This document shows, one piece after another, positions 44,078-51,933 of a DNA stretch of 64,000 nt. Made by a program: the position numbers and the translations under genes. Location: NCBI GenBank assembly GCA_900315695.1, contig ONAE01000010.1, forward strand, positions 1 to 64,000. The letters run 5' to 3'. The DNA comes from an uncultured Prevotella sp. GTDB lineage: Bacteria > Bacteroidota > Bacteroidia > Bacteroidales > Bacteroidaceae. Numbering within the stretch: the first letter of the stretch is position 1; each line of letters begins with the position of its first letter. The notes beneath the pieces are model-generated. The model was not told the DNA's origin, searched no databases, and saw only the letters and a program-made list of their open reading frames with translations.

Positions 44078-44108
44078 CAAATTTACTGATTTTTTCTGAG
44101 ACCAGCAA
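44078..44108 (-). promoter_or_regulatory. promoter of the MORN-glgB unit
   Basis: Minus strand TTG (44106-44108), 20-nt spacer, TAAATTTG (44078-44085), 30 nt before the ATG at 44048. Confidence 0.6.
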
Positions 44109-44149
44109 ATTTTTCTCATACTTATTAACGTTTATTTCCGAATATTTGT

Positions 44150-44157
44150 TACCTTTG
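44150..44157 (+). promoter_or_regulatory. kdsB: kdsB -7 box
   Basis: TACCTTTG ends only 8 nt before the ATG at 44166, so the leader is at most a few nucleotides. No good TTG element. Confidence 0.5.
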
Positions 44158-44165
44158 CATCCAGT

Positions 44166-44906
44166 ATGAAATTTATCGCAATTATCCCCGCCCGTTACGC
44201 TTCTACGCGATTTCCGGGCAAACCGCTGGCAGTGCTCGGCGGTAAGACAGTGATTCAGAGAGTGTACGAGCAGGTGAGCAACGTGCTCCACGAGGTTTAT
44301 GTAGCTACCGACGACGAGCGTATCTTCTCCTGTGTGGAGTCTTTTGGCGGTAAGGCCGTGATGACCCGTTCCGACCATAAGAGCGGTACCGACCGCATCC
44401 AGGAGGCCGTTGAGAAAATCGGCACTCAGGCCGATGTGATCATCAACGTGCAGGGCGACGAGCCATTCATCCAACCGTCACAGGTAGAGACACTGATGCA
44501 CCTCTTCGACGACCCCACCACCCAGATCGGAACACTCGGCAAACGATTTGACTCCTTAGAGGCCATCCAGAATCCCAATTCGCCTAAAATTGTCACCGAC
44601 ATCCGAGGCTTTGCCCTCTATTTCAGCCGTTCGGTGATCCCTTACATCAGAGGTGTCGAAACTGAGGATTGGTTCGGTCAATACCCCTTCCTCAAGCATC
44701 TGGGCATTTATGCCTATCGTCGTGAAGTGTTGGCAGAAGTTACCCAACTGCCGCAGAGCAGTCTGGAAAAAGCGGAAAGTCTGGAACAGCTACGCTGGTT
44801 GGAGAACGGCTACCGCATCCGCGTCGGACTGACGGATGTAGAGACCGTCGGCATTGACACACCAGAGGATCTGCAACGTGCTGAGGAATTCCTCAAGACC
44901 ATTTAA
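44166..44906 (+). CDS. kdsB: CMP-KDO synthetase
   Basis: Activates 3-deoxy-D-manno-octulosonate with CTP for LPS inner-core synthesis. 246 residues, the family length. Seen: IIPARYASTRFPGKPL (CTP-binding loop), VATDDERIF, the SGTDRIQEA motif, VNVQGDEPFI-type segment (IINVQGDEPFIQP), and the C-terminal GIDTPEDLQRAEEFL. Starts almost directly after its promoter box. It converges on the DnaJ-family gene across a shared palindrome. Confidence 0.97.
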   Translation: MKFIAIIPARYASTRFPGKPLAVLGGKTVIQRVYEQVSNVLHEVYVATDDERIFSCVESFGGKAVMTRSDHKSGTDRIQEAVEKIGTQADVIINVQGDEPFIQPSQVETLMHLFDDPTTQIGTLGKRFDSLEAIQNPNSPKIVTDIRGFALYFSRSVIPYIRGVETEDWFGQYPFLKHLGIYAYRREVLAEVTQLPQSSLEKAESLEQLRWLENGYRIRVGLTDVETVGIDTPEDLQRAEEFLKTI

Positions 44907-44920
44907 TAACAAACAGCAAA

Positions 44921-44942
44921 AGAGGGCGTGATCACGCCCTCT
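44921..44942. terminator. palindromic terminator shared by kdsB and dnaJ-like gene
   Basis: A perfect 22-bp palindrome, two 11-bp arms AGAGGGCGTGA and TCACGCCCTCT without a loop. On minus it is followed by TTTTGC. It includes the last codons and TGA stop of the DnaJ-family gene. Confidence 0.65.
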
Positions 44943-45630
44943 GCATTTCTCTAAGTAACTCTTTCTGCCGTTCTGTCAAGTTGGTCGGCAGCTTCACCTG
45001 ATAGGTGATAATCAGATCACCAAAGGTGCCGTCGCCCCGGTCATAGCCCTTACCACGCAGACGTACCTTCGTGCCGGGCTGAGTCTCCGGCTTGATCTTC
45101 ATCTTCACCTTCGAGCCGTTCGACAGCGTGATCATCACCTCACCGCCCAACATCGCTGTGTAGAAGTCGATGGAGACGTTGGCATTCATCTCGCCCGAAT
45201 TGGTACGAGCCTGACGGAAACCAGAAGTGCCTCCTGAAAAACCTTGGAAACCACCAAAGCCCCCACCCTGTTGACCTTTCCTGCCAAACAGATCCTCAAA
45301 GAATGAGCTGAAGCCTCCGCCACCCGTAAAGCTAGAGAAGTCAAACCCGCCAAAGGGATTGCCGCCGCCAGCACCTCCGGCACCGAAACCACCAAACTGG
45401 TCAGCCTGTTTCCACTGCTCACCATACTGGTCGTACTTCTTTCGTTTCTCAGGGTCGCCAATCACATCATACGCCTCCTGCAACGCCTGGAATTTCGCCT
45501 GCGCCTTCGGATCGTCAGGATGCAAATCAGGGTGAAACTGCTTGGCACGTTTCAGATACGCCTTCTTCACATCCTTCTGCGGAATTGTCTTATCAACACC
45601 TAAAATCTTGTAATAGTCTATAAATGCCAT
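44932..45630 (-). CDS. short DnaJ-family (CbpA-like) co-chaperone
   Basis: 232 residues. Seen: N-terminal J domain with YYKILGVDK and HPD at 33-35 (FHPDLHPDD), which stimulates DnaK; a Gly/Phe-rich linker (about 75-140) that is unusually Gly-rich; one C-terminal substrate-binding beta domain ([40 protein letters not shown]). It lacks the zinc finger of DnaJ and is shorter than CbpA (about 306), apparently keeping a single CTD. No promoter box was seen upstream. Confidence 0.9.
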   Translation of the reverse strand: MAFIDYYKILGVDKTIPQKDVKKAYLKRAKQFHPDLHPDDPKAQAKFQALQEAYDVIGDPEKRKKYDQYGEQWKQADQFGGFGAGGAGGGNPFGGFDFSSFTGGGGFSSFFEDLFGRKGQQGGGFGGFQGFSGGTSGFRQARTNSGEMNANVSIDFYTAMLGGEVMITLSNGSKVKMKIKPETQPGTKVRLRGKGYDRGDGTFGDLIITYQVKLPTNLTERQKELLREMQRA

Positions 45631-46233
45631 AAACTTGTCCTCCTTCTTTATTTTGTTATTTTTCTACCAAGCCTACAGCAAAAACCATGCCTAAATTCAT
45701 TTTTATAAATTTCTAACGCGTACGTACAGGAAAAATACTTCCCTAACAAATTATGGTGTCCTGTGATTGTTTAGTTGGAAACAAACATGATAAATAATTG
45801 ACATTACAAATACAAATAATACCACCTCCAACTGTCCGCTTGAGGGTTTCTGTCAGTCCACCCAAGCCTCCCTTTTCCTCCGCCCAGGCAGGACTGCGAG
45901 AGTGCTACCAGAAGCCAAATCGACGATTTTTGAAAATATCCGACAAGCACAAGACTTTTTGGTGTTTTGGGTTTTTGGGTATTTTGTAAAATCTACTATG
46001 TAATAAATACTTAAAATATTTAGTTCAATTATATATATATTATAATATATATATAATTAAAAGTAATATTATTAATAATATCTTCCTTCTTACCCCAACT
46101 AACTTACCCCCAACTTACACCTAATTTTCAAGAAAAACCCAAAAACCCAAAAACCCAAAACTGCCGATTTTAGCACTGCGCCCGAATTTTTCTTAGCAAT
46201 ATCTGTGCCTAAATTTATGTTAAATCTAAGCTA
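45631..46233. other. gene-free intergenic region rich in palindromes
   Basis: No convincing gene. Contains a pair of inverted G/T-C/A repeats and two perfect AT palindromes (listed separately), a C-rich patch (46093-46122) and a GC-richer block (45830-45910) without an open frame of coding character. No transposase, no tRNA. The promoter of the broken lipoprotein gene begins at its right end. Confidence 0.5.
45964..46161. repeat. inverted repeat pair bracketing two AT palindromes
   Basis: GTTTTGGGTTTTTGGGT (45964-45980) is the exact reverse complement of ACCCAAAAACCCAAAAC (46145-46161). The right arm belongs to a tandem of three AAAAACCC units (46133-46156). Between the arms are a perfect 32-bp AT palindrome (46027-46058) and a perfect 16-bp palindrome ATATTATTAATAATAT (46066-46081). 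The layout could be a MITE-like remnant or a cruciform-forming spacer. Confidence 0.6.
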
Positions 46234-46263
46234 TTGTAGTTCTAAAATTTTTATGTATCTTTG
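46234..46263 (+). promoter_or_regulatory. promoter of the broken lipoprotein gene
   Basis: TTG (46234-46236), 19-nt spacer, TATCTTTG (46256-46263), 35 nt before ATG 46299. Confidence 0.6.
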
Positions 46264-46298
46264 CATACATATATATAACACAACTAGATATTAAAACG

Positions 46299-46675
46299 AT
46301 GAAGACTACTATTATTCCCAAAAACAGTTTACGAACTGTAGCAGCCCTGTTGTTGACAATCGTTATCGCAGCAGGCTTTACCGCTTGTTCCATTGAAGAC
46401 AATTCTGCAGATATCTTCACCCCTGAGAAGGTTGTTGGCAAGTGGTATTACGAATTAAAATAGAACGGTACCTTTGGTGAGGGCGAGGATGCCTTTGAGT
46501 TTGACAAGATCATCATCTACGGCAACCTGATAGATACGGGCAACCTGTTCTTCGGTTCGGGATTTCAATATACCACTTCTGCCGATGGTGGTGTGCATGT
46601 GGTGCTCAATAGCGAGAGTGTCCTCACTCAGCTGATACCCTCATGGGACATGACATATAATAGCGGACGACTAAT
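46299..46675 (+). pseudogene. lipoprotein gene with in-frame amber stop and lost 3' end
   Basis: ATG 46299 opens a lipoprotein signal (LLLTIVIAAGFTACS, Cys30) and a mature start TPEKVVGKWYYELK, typical of small Prevotella lipocalin-like lipoproteins. TAG at 46461-46463 then interrupts, but the same frame continues with protein-like sequence (NGTFGEGEDAFEFDKIIIYG, GVHVVLNSE, IPSWDMTYNSGR) to about 46675. Beyond that the frame is open but no longer protein-like. Read as a nonsense mutation plus a truncated end. The promoter is intact, so a 54-residue peptide could still be made. A sequencing error at the TAG is possible. Confidence 0.7.
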
Positions 46676-46787
46676 AATATTATTATCATCCAAACTTTTG
46701 GATGTATTTTTTCAATTTCGCCAATCTTTTTTCCAAATCCTTGACAATATTCTATTCCACTTCATATCCTTTCACGATAATCATTGG

Positions 46788-46850
46788 CAAAGTTATGGAA
46801 AACTGCACGGAAAAGCCCTCGGTAAGCCAGGAAAGTGGCTACCGGGGGTA
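46788..46850 (-). repeat. 63-bp direct repeat, copy A
   Basis: Diverged copy (about 84% by eye) of 50381-50444, same orientation. On the minus strand: CCCCCGGTAGCCA, loop, TGGCTTACCGAGGG (hairpin with one bulge), then CTTTTCCGTGCAGTTTTCC and TAACTTTG (46788-46795). Lies between the receptor gene stop and the broken lipoprotein. Confidence 0.7.
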
Positions 46851-46890
46851 AAAATCTGAAAGTAGTTTCAGAGTTTTTGGATTTTAAGTT

Positions 46891-49023
46891 TTAATACGTT
46901 CTGTTCGACTCTCTTTCCTTGTTGTCACGATAGACACCGTTCACTTTGTTGCGGCCAAAGTTATAGGCGATGCGGAACGAGACGGCATGGGAATGTATGT
47001 TATTTCGAGTATAGACACTATAGTCATTATATAAAGCGGTGGACTTAGTAATGTTCCAGCCAAAGGGATCACTGACTGAAGCAGAAAGTGTAAGACGATT
47101 ATTAAGCAGCATATACCTGATGTCGCAACTGATGAGAGACATGCGCTCGAAGTGTACCATATGCTCATGATACGGGAAATAGTGGCTGAAACGCAAACCG
47201 AGGATAAGCGTCTTGGAGTGGTTGAGCATCCACGTGTTATTCAATTCCAATTTTCCGCTCCAGCTGTTATCATCCTTGTCTTTGAAGTCGGCAATATTGG
47301 ATTTCGCATCGGTATAGAAAACTTCACCGCCAACATTCACGCCCCACCAGCCGAAGAACGAGCGGTTATAGGAGGCATACAGGCCTGTCTTGCTGTTATT
47401 GATGCAGTTCTCGGGGATGGTGTACTGACTACCATCAGCGTTGAACCGGGTGACGTAGCCAATAGAATTGTGGTTATAGGAGTGATACAACACGGCGTAG
47501 GCTCCTTTGAAACTGTAGTTGATTTCGGCATTGTGCGCAAGACTAGGTCGAAGGTCGGGATTGCCAGACACGTAATCGCTAGTGGTTGTGTAGTAGCGGA
47601 ATGGATTGAGGTCGGCAAAGTTCGGACGTGTAATACCCATTGAATAAGAGACAGAGAAGCGACCGATCTTCTGATTGTTCCAGCTGAGATTTACGGACGG
47701 AAACAAATATCCGTAGCTATTGTTGTGGCTTTCGTTGCCAATTGTTTGCCGCCCCTTGACATCTGTATGCTCATAGCGAAGTCCGAGTTTCCCGAAAAGA
47801 GATTTAGTAAAACTCTTCTCCACACTAATGTATGCTGCAACAGTATTTTCGTCATAATCAAATCCGTTGCTTTGCATTGGATCAATTTCCCATTGGTTGT
47901 TGATGTAGCGATTCACAGTTAAGGATGTCTTGTTCCCAATGCTCGTATATGCCAGTCCAGCCTCCATTTTGAAACCATCGAAAGGAAGCACCGCATCCAG
48001 TTTCGCGGAATGGATATGATACTTATTGTGGGCATCGTCAGTAAGCCGTACAGTCTCATCATTTCCTGTTGTGGTCACATCGGTAAAAGACTCTGTTGAT
48101 TTGTTGAAATAGTTATAAGTCAGGCTAAGTATCTTTCCTTTTGAATCCAAAAGCCAGTCGGAAAACGCCGTCAAGGTAAGCGCATTATTAGGACGCGACG
48201 GTGAATTGTTATATGAGTTGAAGCAGGTGCCGTTGTCAATCGTCACATCCGTAAGTTGACTTTTCAGGCGAATTCCGCTGGCGTTAACAATGGCTCCAGC
48301 ACTTAGTCGGTCGGAGAACTTATATTTGAATAAGCCATTGATACCAAACTGCTTGTTAGTGAAGTCAGTTCGACGATTGGAGGTCTTGATGTGGTCAATG
48401 AACGTATAAGTACGGTCAAGGTCATTGATGCCTTTAGTATCTGTCCAACTTGCATCTGCCGACAATTCAACTTTTCGGGTTGTATGTGATATATTTCCAC
48501 CTAATTGGTAGCAGAAATCCTCTTTAATTATTCCGCGTCCCCATACGTTGCCCCGAGTTCCTAATGACTCGTTACGTGTGACGATGCTGATATATGCGAC
48601 ATTCGTGCCTGCTGCATACTTTGCAGGGGGAGTAGTCAGCAATTCTATCTTCTCAATACCAGATGCCTGAAGATTTTTAAGTTGTAAGGCAATGGCTTCT
48701 TCAGACATTTCCAGCAGCCGACCATCGACAATGTACCGCACGGATGATTTCCCCGCAACGGTCACCAAGTCATTTACTACTGATACGCGTGGTATTCTGT
48801 CAAGAACCTCAATACCATTCAGTCCTTTGGCATAGATATCGTTTCGTGTCAGGTAAACAATGCGGTCAGGCGATTGTTTCAGCACTGTCCGTTGTCCCAC
48901 AACTACGACCTCTTTCAAGTTCTGTTCCTGTTTCCACCATGCTGTGGAATCATTTTGTTCTTGCGCGAAAAGGCACATGGGGATTATGGCCATCCCCAAA
49001 ATGGCTTGCAAAAGTCTTTTCAT
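46891..49023 (-). CDS. outer-membrane beta-barrel receptor (TonB-dependent type)
   Basis: 710 residues. Signal peptide (MKRLLQAILGMAIIPMCLFA), then a TonB-box-like stretch LKEVVVVGQRTV, a plug domain (LDRIPRVSVVNDLVTVAGKS, VRYIVDGRLL, IEKIELLTTPPAKY), and a large beta barrel (OMP_b-brl_3-like) ending SFRIAYNFGRNKVNGVYRDN plus a short charged tail, not an aromatic terminus. The N-terminal carboxypeptidase-regulatory domain common in SusC is absent, and no SusD gene is near. Last gene of the sigma-factor operon; ligand unknown. Confidence 0.88.
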   Translation of the reverse strand: MKRLLQAILGMAIIPMCLFAQEQNDSTAWWKQEQNLKEVVVVGQRTVLKQSPDRIVYLTRNDIYAKGLNGIEVLDRIPRVSVVNDLVTVAGKSSVRYIVDGRLLEMSEEAIALQLKNLQASGIEKIELLTTPPAKYAAGTNVAYISIVTRNESLGTRGNVWGRGIIKEDFCYQLGGNISHTTRKVELSADASWTDTKGINDLDRTYTFIDHIKTSNRRTDFTNKQFGINGLFKYKFSDRLSAGAIVNASGIRLKSQLTDVTIDNGTCFNSYNNSPSRPNNALTLTAFSDWLLDSKGKILSLTYNYFNKSTESFTDVTTTGNDETVRLTDDAHNKYHIHSAKLDAVLPFDGFKMEAGLAYTSIGNKTSLTVNRYINNQWEIDPMQSNGFDYDENTVAAYISVEKSFTKSLFGKLGLRYEHTDVKGRQTIGNESHNNSYGYLFPSVNLSWNNQKIGRFSVSYSMGITRPNFADLNPFRYYTTTSDYVSGNPDLRPSLAHNAEINYSFKGAYAVLYHSYNHNSIGYVTRFNADGSQYTIPENCINNSKTGLYASYNRSFFGWWGVNVGGEVFYTDAKSNIADFKDKDDNSWSGKLELNNTWMLNHSKTLILGLRFSHYFPYHEHMVHFERMSLISCDIRYMLLNNRLTLSASVSDPFGWNITKSTALYNDYSVYTRNNIHSHAVSFRIAYNFGRNKVNGVYRDNKERESNRTY

Positions 49024-49039
49024 ATTCTTTGATTATTTG

Positions 49040-49426
49040 TTATTGAAATGCTTTCTCCTTGCCCTGTATGAAGAAGAAACCTCCACCAGACTTATCCCGT
49101 TGCAATCCTATATATATTGTCTCTCCGTTGTTCACTATCTGAAGCGAGGTATATTGCCCATCATTACCTTGATAATCGGAGAAGTCCTTTGCCCGTGGCT
49201 GATCTTTGGCTATGGCCTCGGCTATCTGCTTGATGATTTCGGGATTGTTCTTGACAGTCAGACCACGATAGTAGTTGCCATTGCTCTTGTAGATGGAGAT
49301 GGTCACACTCTTATTGTTGTTGTATCTGCCGTCGAAGAGGTTCTCCACATTCAACTTGGGAGGATTGGCATAGATGCTGACAGCACTGATTATGTACAGT
49401 AATAATATAAATAGGCGTTTCATCAT
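49040..49426 (-). CDS. small secreted protein, possibly DUF6108
   Basis: 128 residues with a signal peptide (KRLFILLLYIISAVSIYA). The mature part NPPKLNVENLFDGRYNNNKS, VTISIYKSNGNYYRGLTV, IGLQRDKSGGGFFFI resembles the Bacteroidetes family I recall as DUF6108, possibly a product of sigma-regulated envelope operons. Located 6 nt after the single-TM protein gene and 16 nt before the receptor gene in the same direction. Confidence 0.75.
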   Translation of the reverse strand: MMKRLFILLLYIISAVSIYANPPKLNVENLFDGRYNNNKSVTISIYKSNGNYYRGLTVKNNPEIIKQIAEAIAKDQPRAKDFSDYQGNDGQYTSLQIVNNGETIYIGLQRDKSGGGFFFIQGKEKAFQ

Positions 49427-49432
49427 CTTGAG

Positions 49433-49837
49433 TTATTTTTGTGGTTCATAAACTGTTCTACCTTCGCTTGCTCCGTAGCCCTCTGCGTTTCCACCGTCCG
49501 CATGAACTGTTCCATTCTGGCAACATCCGCCGATGCAATCCGTCTCGTTTGTAATGTGGTTTTGCAGAAGGGCGATGCTGCCTATCAGGATGGCCACACA
49601 TGCAGCAACATGCCAGCCCCAAGTCAGGAACAAATGCTTTTTCGGCATTTGGAAATTGACAGACCGAGATATGCCCATAATTGTTCTGGTTTCACTTATC
49701 AGCGGTGAGTCCAGTCCGGACTGCATCAGCACATATTCCAGTTCCGTCTCTTCCAATACCGACAACTGGCAGTCTATATAGAGCCGACAGAGTTGTTCGG
49801 CTTCTTCTACAGTGATATGTCTTGTGTACTGTTTCAT
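49433..49837 (-). CDS. single-TM protein, candidate anti-sigma factor
   Basis: 134 residues: a soluble N-terminal helical part (EEAEQLCRLYIDCQLSVLEE), one membrane helix (about 72-90, WHVAACVAILIGSIALL) and a short Gly/Cys-rich tail. The gene starts 4 nt inside the sigma-factor stop (ATGA overlap), the position typical for an anti-sigma partner. The N-terminal helical segment before the helix is compatible with an anti-sigma domain, but no zinc HxxxCxxC motif is seen. Assignment rests mostly on context. Confidence 0.65.
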   Translation of the reverse strand: MKQYTRHITVEEAEQLCRLYIDCQLSVLEETELEYVLMQSGLDSPLISETRTIMGISRSVNFQMPKKHLFLTWGWHVAACVAILIGSIALLQNHITNETDCIGGCCQNGTVHADGGNAEGYGASEGRTVYEPQK

Positions 49838-50313
49838 CTATTCAATTTATTATATGTTTCACGCATTTTCTTTCTAATTCGGCTCATATTCATCCTCACA
49901 GCTTCAACGGTCATCGAGAGCTTTTCGGCAATCTGTTCGTATTCCATTCCTTCGTGAGTGACGAGGTCAAAAATCTCACGTTGCTGTGGAGTCAGTCCCT
50001 TTTGCAGTAGCGTTTCAAGATGTTTCAAATCCTCAACATCCATATTATAACCTTTTGTTTCGTAGGCACTGATGGTATCAATCGGGATAGATTTGGCTTT
50101 CCTTAAGTGGTCTATGCAGACGTGACGCAGCACGGTTACGAGTTTATTCTTTGCTTCAGATGTGGTCTCGACCTTGCTCCCATTCCTCAGTTTCAGCCAT
50201 GTGTCCTGTAGTGCATCCTTGGCATCCTCATCGCTTTCCAGATAATTCAGGGCGATGTGGTGCAACTTGTCGCGCAAGCCAAGAAACGAGGATGTCAGCA
50301 CGTCGATTTCCAT
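49834..50313 (-). CDS. ECF-type RNA polymerase sigma factor
   Basis: 159 residues. Seen: sigma region 2 (LHHIALNYLESDEDAKDALQ, DTWLKLRN, LVTVLRHVCIDHLRKAKS) and region 4 with HTH (LTPQQREIFDLVTHEGMEYE, QIAEKLSMTVEAVRMNMSRI). No region 3, so ECF class. First gene of sigma - single-TM protein - small secreted protein - receptor, an arrangement like the Bacteroidetes surface-signalling operons. A TAACTTTG box lies 68 nt upstream within repeat copy B. Confidence 0.93.
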   Translation of the reverse strand: MEIDVLTSSFLGLRDKLHHIALNYLESDEDAKDALQDTWLKLRNGSKVETTSEAKNKLVTVLRHVCIDHLRKAKSIPIDTISAYETKGYNMDVEDLKHLETLLQKGLTPQQREIFDLVTHEGMEYEQIAEKLSMTVEAVRMNMSRIRKKMRETYNKLNR

Positions 50314-50380
50314 ATACTTCTACTAATGATACGATTGAAAACACGAAACGTAACAAGGGATAGTTGTTTTTATCGTAGTC

Positions 50381-50444
50381 CAAAGTTACGGAAAACGGCA
50401 CGAAAAAGCCCTCGGCAAAGCCAGGAAATCGGTTGCCGAGGGGC
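50381..50444 (-). repeat. 63-bp direct repeat, copy B, with promoter box of the sigma operon
   Basis: On the minus strand a strong hairpin, CCCTCGGCAA / TTGCCGAGGG in plus sense (10-bp perfect stem), precedes CTTTTTCGTGCCGTTTTCC and TAACTTTG (50381-50388). It is the likely -7 box of the sigma operon; there is no normal TTG -33. See copy A at 46788-46850. Confidence 0.65.
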
Positions 50445-50463
50445 AGGTCTTAACCCAGGTAAA

Positions 50464-50495
50464 GACTTGCAGAAGTCAAGTATCGCCTGCAAGTC
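50464..50495 (-). terminator. weak hairpin after the DUF4143 ATPase gene
   Basis: GACTTGCAG (50464-50472) and CTGCAAGTC (50487-50495) form a perfect 9-bp stem; on the minus strand TTTACC follows. It starts 26 nt after the ATPase stop. Confidence 0.4.
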
Positions 50496-50520
50496 AATGC
50501 CATTATCTGATTTCCTGAAT

Positions 50521-51807
50521 TTATGTTCCATATCGTAATAACCAATCTAATGCCGAAATAATATGTATCGTCTTTCCGCCAATCTCAACATCGCGTGTCT
50601 GCGTGAAAGCAATAAGCGTCAGACGGTTGCAGGAAAGCGCATCGGAAGCCTTAACGAGTGAAGAGGTTTCACGGTCATACGCTCGCGGACTGTCAATCTC
50701 GTAGGCAACCTGTATCAGTTCCATGGCTCTGCTTTTGTCGCAGACCACAAAATCGATCTCCTTTGCCCTCGGTGCGGGCTTGTGGTAGTACACATCATAG
50801 AAATCGTAGACACAACGTCTCAGCAGTTCAATATAGACAACGTTCTCCAGTCGCCAGCCAAGGTTCTCGGGAGCCAGTGCGCTATCGCGATTTCCCTGCA
50901 AACCGGTATCGACAATATATGCTTTCTGGTTGCGTATGCGTTCCTTACTCTTGAAGGAATGGCGGGTGAGCAACTGAATCAGGAAGGCTTGGCAGAGATA
51001 ATCTACGTATTTCTTTGCTGTCTTATCGGTAATACCAAGCAAATCGGACATCTCATCGTAGTTGATTTCCTGACAGGCTTTGTTGATAAGGTGATGGGCG
51101 AGTTTACGCAGTGCATCGATGTTGCGTATCTTGAAACGCTTCTGGATGTCTTTCCGCAGGATGGCTTCTATCAGGCTCTGCACGTAAGCCCGCTTGTTAC
51201 GAAGTTCCTGCATCTCTGGGAATCCACCATCGTGGATGTAGTCCATGAAGGCCCGTTTGCGCTCAGCATCGGCCTTGGTAGTGATGCCTTGCATGTCAAT
51301 CTTGTGATATTGGCAATATTCCAAGAAGGAGAATGGATAGAGGTGTATCTCGTTATAACGCCCAGTGAGGTGCGTGGCCAGTTCGCCGCTGAGCAACTTG
51401 GCATTGCTGCCTGTGACGAAGATATGAAGGTCGGTTCGTAGCAGGCGGTTCACAAACAGGTACCACCCGTCAACATCCTGTATCTCGTCGAGCACCAGGT
51501 AGGAGATGTCGGTGCCATAGAGTTGATATACACACGAAAGTACCGTATTGAGGTCTTCCGTCTTCATGTCTGCCAGACGGTCGTCGTCAAGGTTGACGTA
51601 GCCGTAACGGATGCCGCGCTCCAGTAGCACCTTGTGGCAGAGTGTGGATTTACCGCTTCGACGCACACCAATAACAACCTGAGCCATCTTCGTGTCGAAC
51701 TCGAAAAGCGATTCCTCCTTGCGGGCCACCCACTTCTGAGGCTTGTAGCTCTTGATTTCCTCCTGTTGTTCAGCCAGTACCTGAAGTATTATCTTCTCGT
51801 CTATCAT
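50521..51807 (-). CDS. AAA-family ATP-binding protein with DUF4143 domain
   Basis: 428 residues. Seen: Walker A VIGVRRSGKSTL near 47, Walker B YLVLDEIQ, sensor-like FVTGSNAKLLSGELATHLTG (AAA_14 signature), then the C-terminal DUF4143 domain with winged helix (LLGITDKTAKKYVDYL) and a PD-(D/E)xK-like patch (ENVVYIELLRR to KEIDFVV). Such proteins are abundant orphan ATPases in Bacteroidetes; function is not established, with roles in DNA handling or toxin-like modules suggested. Unlinked to its neighbours; own promoter region with three phased repeats. Confidence 0.9.
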   Translation of the reverse strand: MIDEKIILQVLAEQQEEIKSYKPQKWVARKEESLFEFDTKMAQVVIGVRRSGKSTLCHKVLLERGIRYGYVNLDDDRLADMKTEDLNTVLSCVYQLYGTDISYLVLDEIQDVDGWYLFVNRLLRTDLHIFVTGSNAKLLSGELATHLTGRYNEIHLYPFSFLEYCQYHKIDMQGITTKADAERKRAFMDYIHDGGFPEMQELRNKRAYVQSLIEAILRKDIQKRFKIRNIDALRKLAHHLINKACQEINYDEMSDLLGITDKTAKKYVDYLCQAFLIQLLTRHSFKSKERIRNQKAYIVDTGLQGNRDSALAPENLGWRLENVVYIELLRRCVYDFYDVYYHKPAPRAKEIDFVVCDKSRAMELIQVAYEIDSPRAYDRETSSLVKASDALSCNRLTLIAFTQTRDVEIGGKTIHIISALDWLLRYGT

Positions 51808-51834
51808 ATCTTAATGTATTTGCATTCTCGTGCG

Positions 51835-51842
51835 CAAAGATA
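51835..51842 (-). promoter_or_regulatory. -7 box of the DUF4143 ATPase gene
   Basis: Minus strand TATCTTTG, 27 nt before the ATG at 51807. No TTG at -33; instead the phased CGATAAAA motifs begin 19 nt further upstream, which would fit activator dependence. Confidence 0.5.
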
Positions 51843-51861
51843 CAAACATTTATTTAAATTC

Positions 51862-51933
51862 CGATAAAATGCAGATTATTTTTAAGTAAAATACGATAAA
51901 ATAAGGTAAAAACGTTTGAGAAATACGATAAAA
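51862..51933. repeat. three CGATAAAA motifs at exact 32-bp spacing
   Basis: CGATAAAA occurs at 51862-51869, 51894-51901 and 51926-51933. The last two copies share AAATACGATAAAA. The period of 32 bp equals three helical turns, so all copies face the same side of the helix. They lie directly upstream of the ATPase promoter. Confidence 0.6.

Noticed and set aside
44049..44474. 142-residue extension of the MORN protein
   Set aside because: Lies antisense to kdsB, covers a promoter and precedes a standard signal peptide.
45798..45989. 63-codon frame on plus in the palindromic spacer
   Set aside because: Composition unlike protein (Pro runs, repeat-derived end), no promoter, ends in the G/T repeat.
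45964..46161. Replication origin or CRISPR-like repeat at 46 kb
   Set aside because: No DnaA boxes, no dnaA/dnaN neighbours, and no regular spacers.
46461..46463. TAG reassigned to an amino acid
   Set aside because: TAG serves as a normal stop elsewhere in the window (for example the GNAT and ysxC genes).
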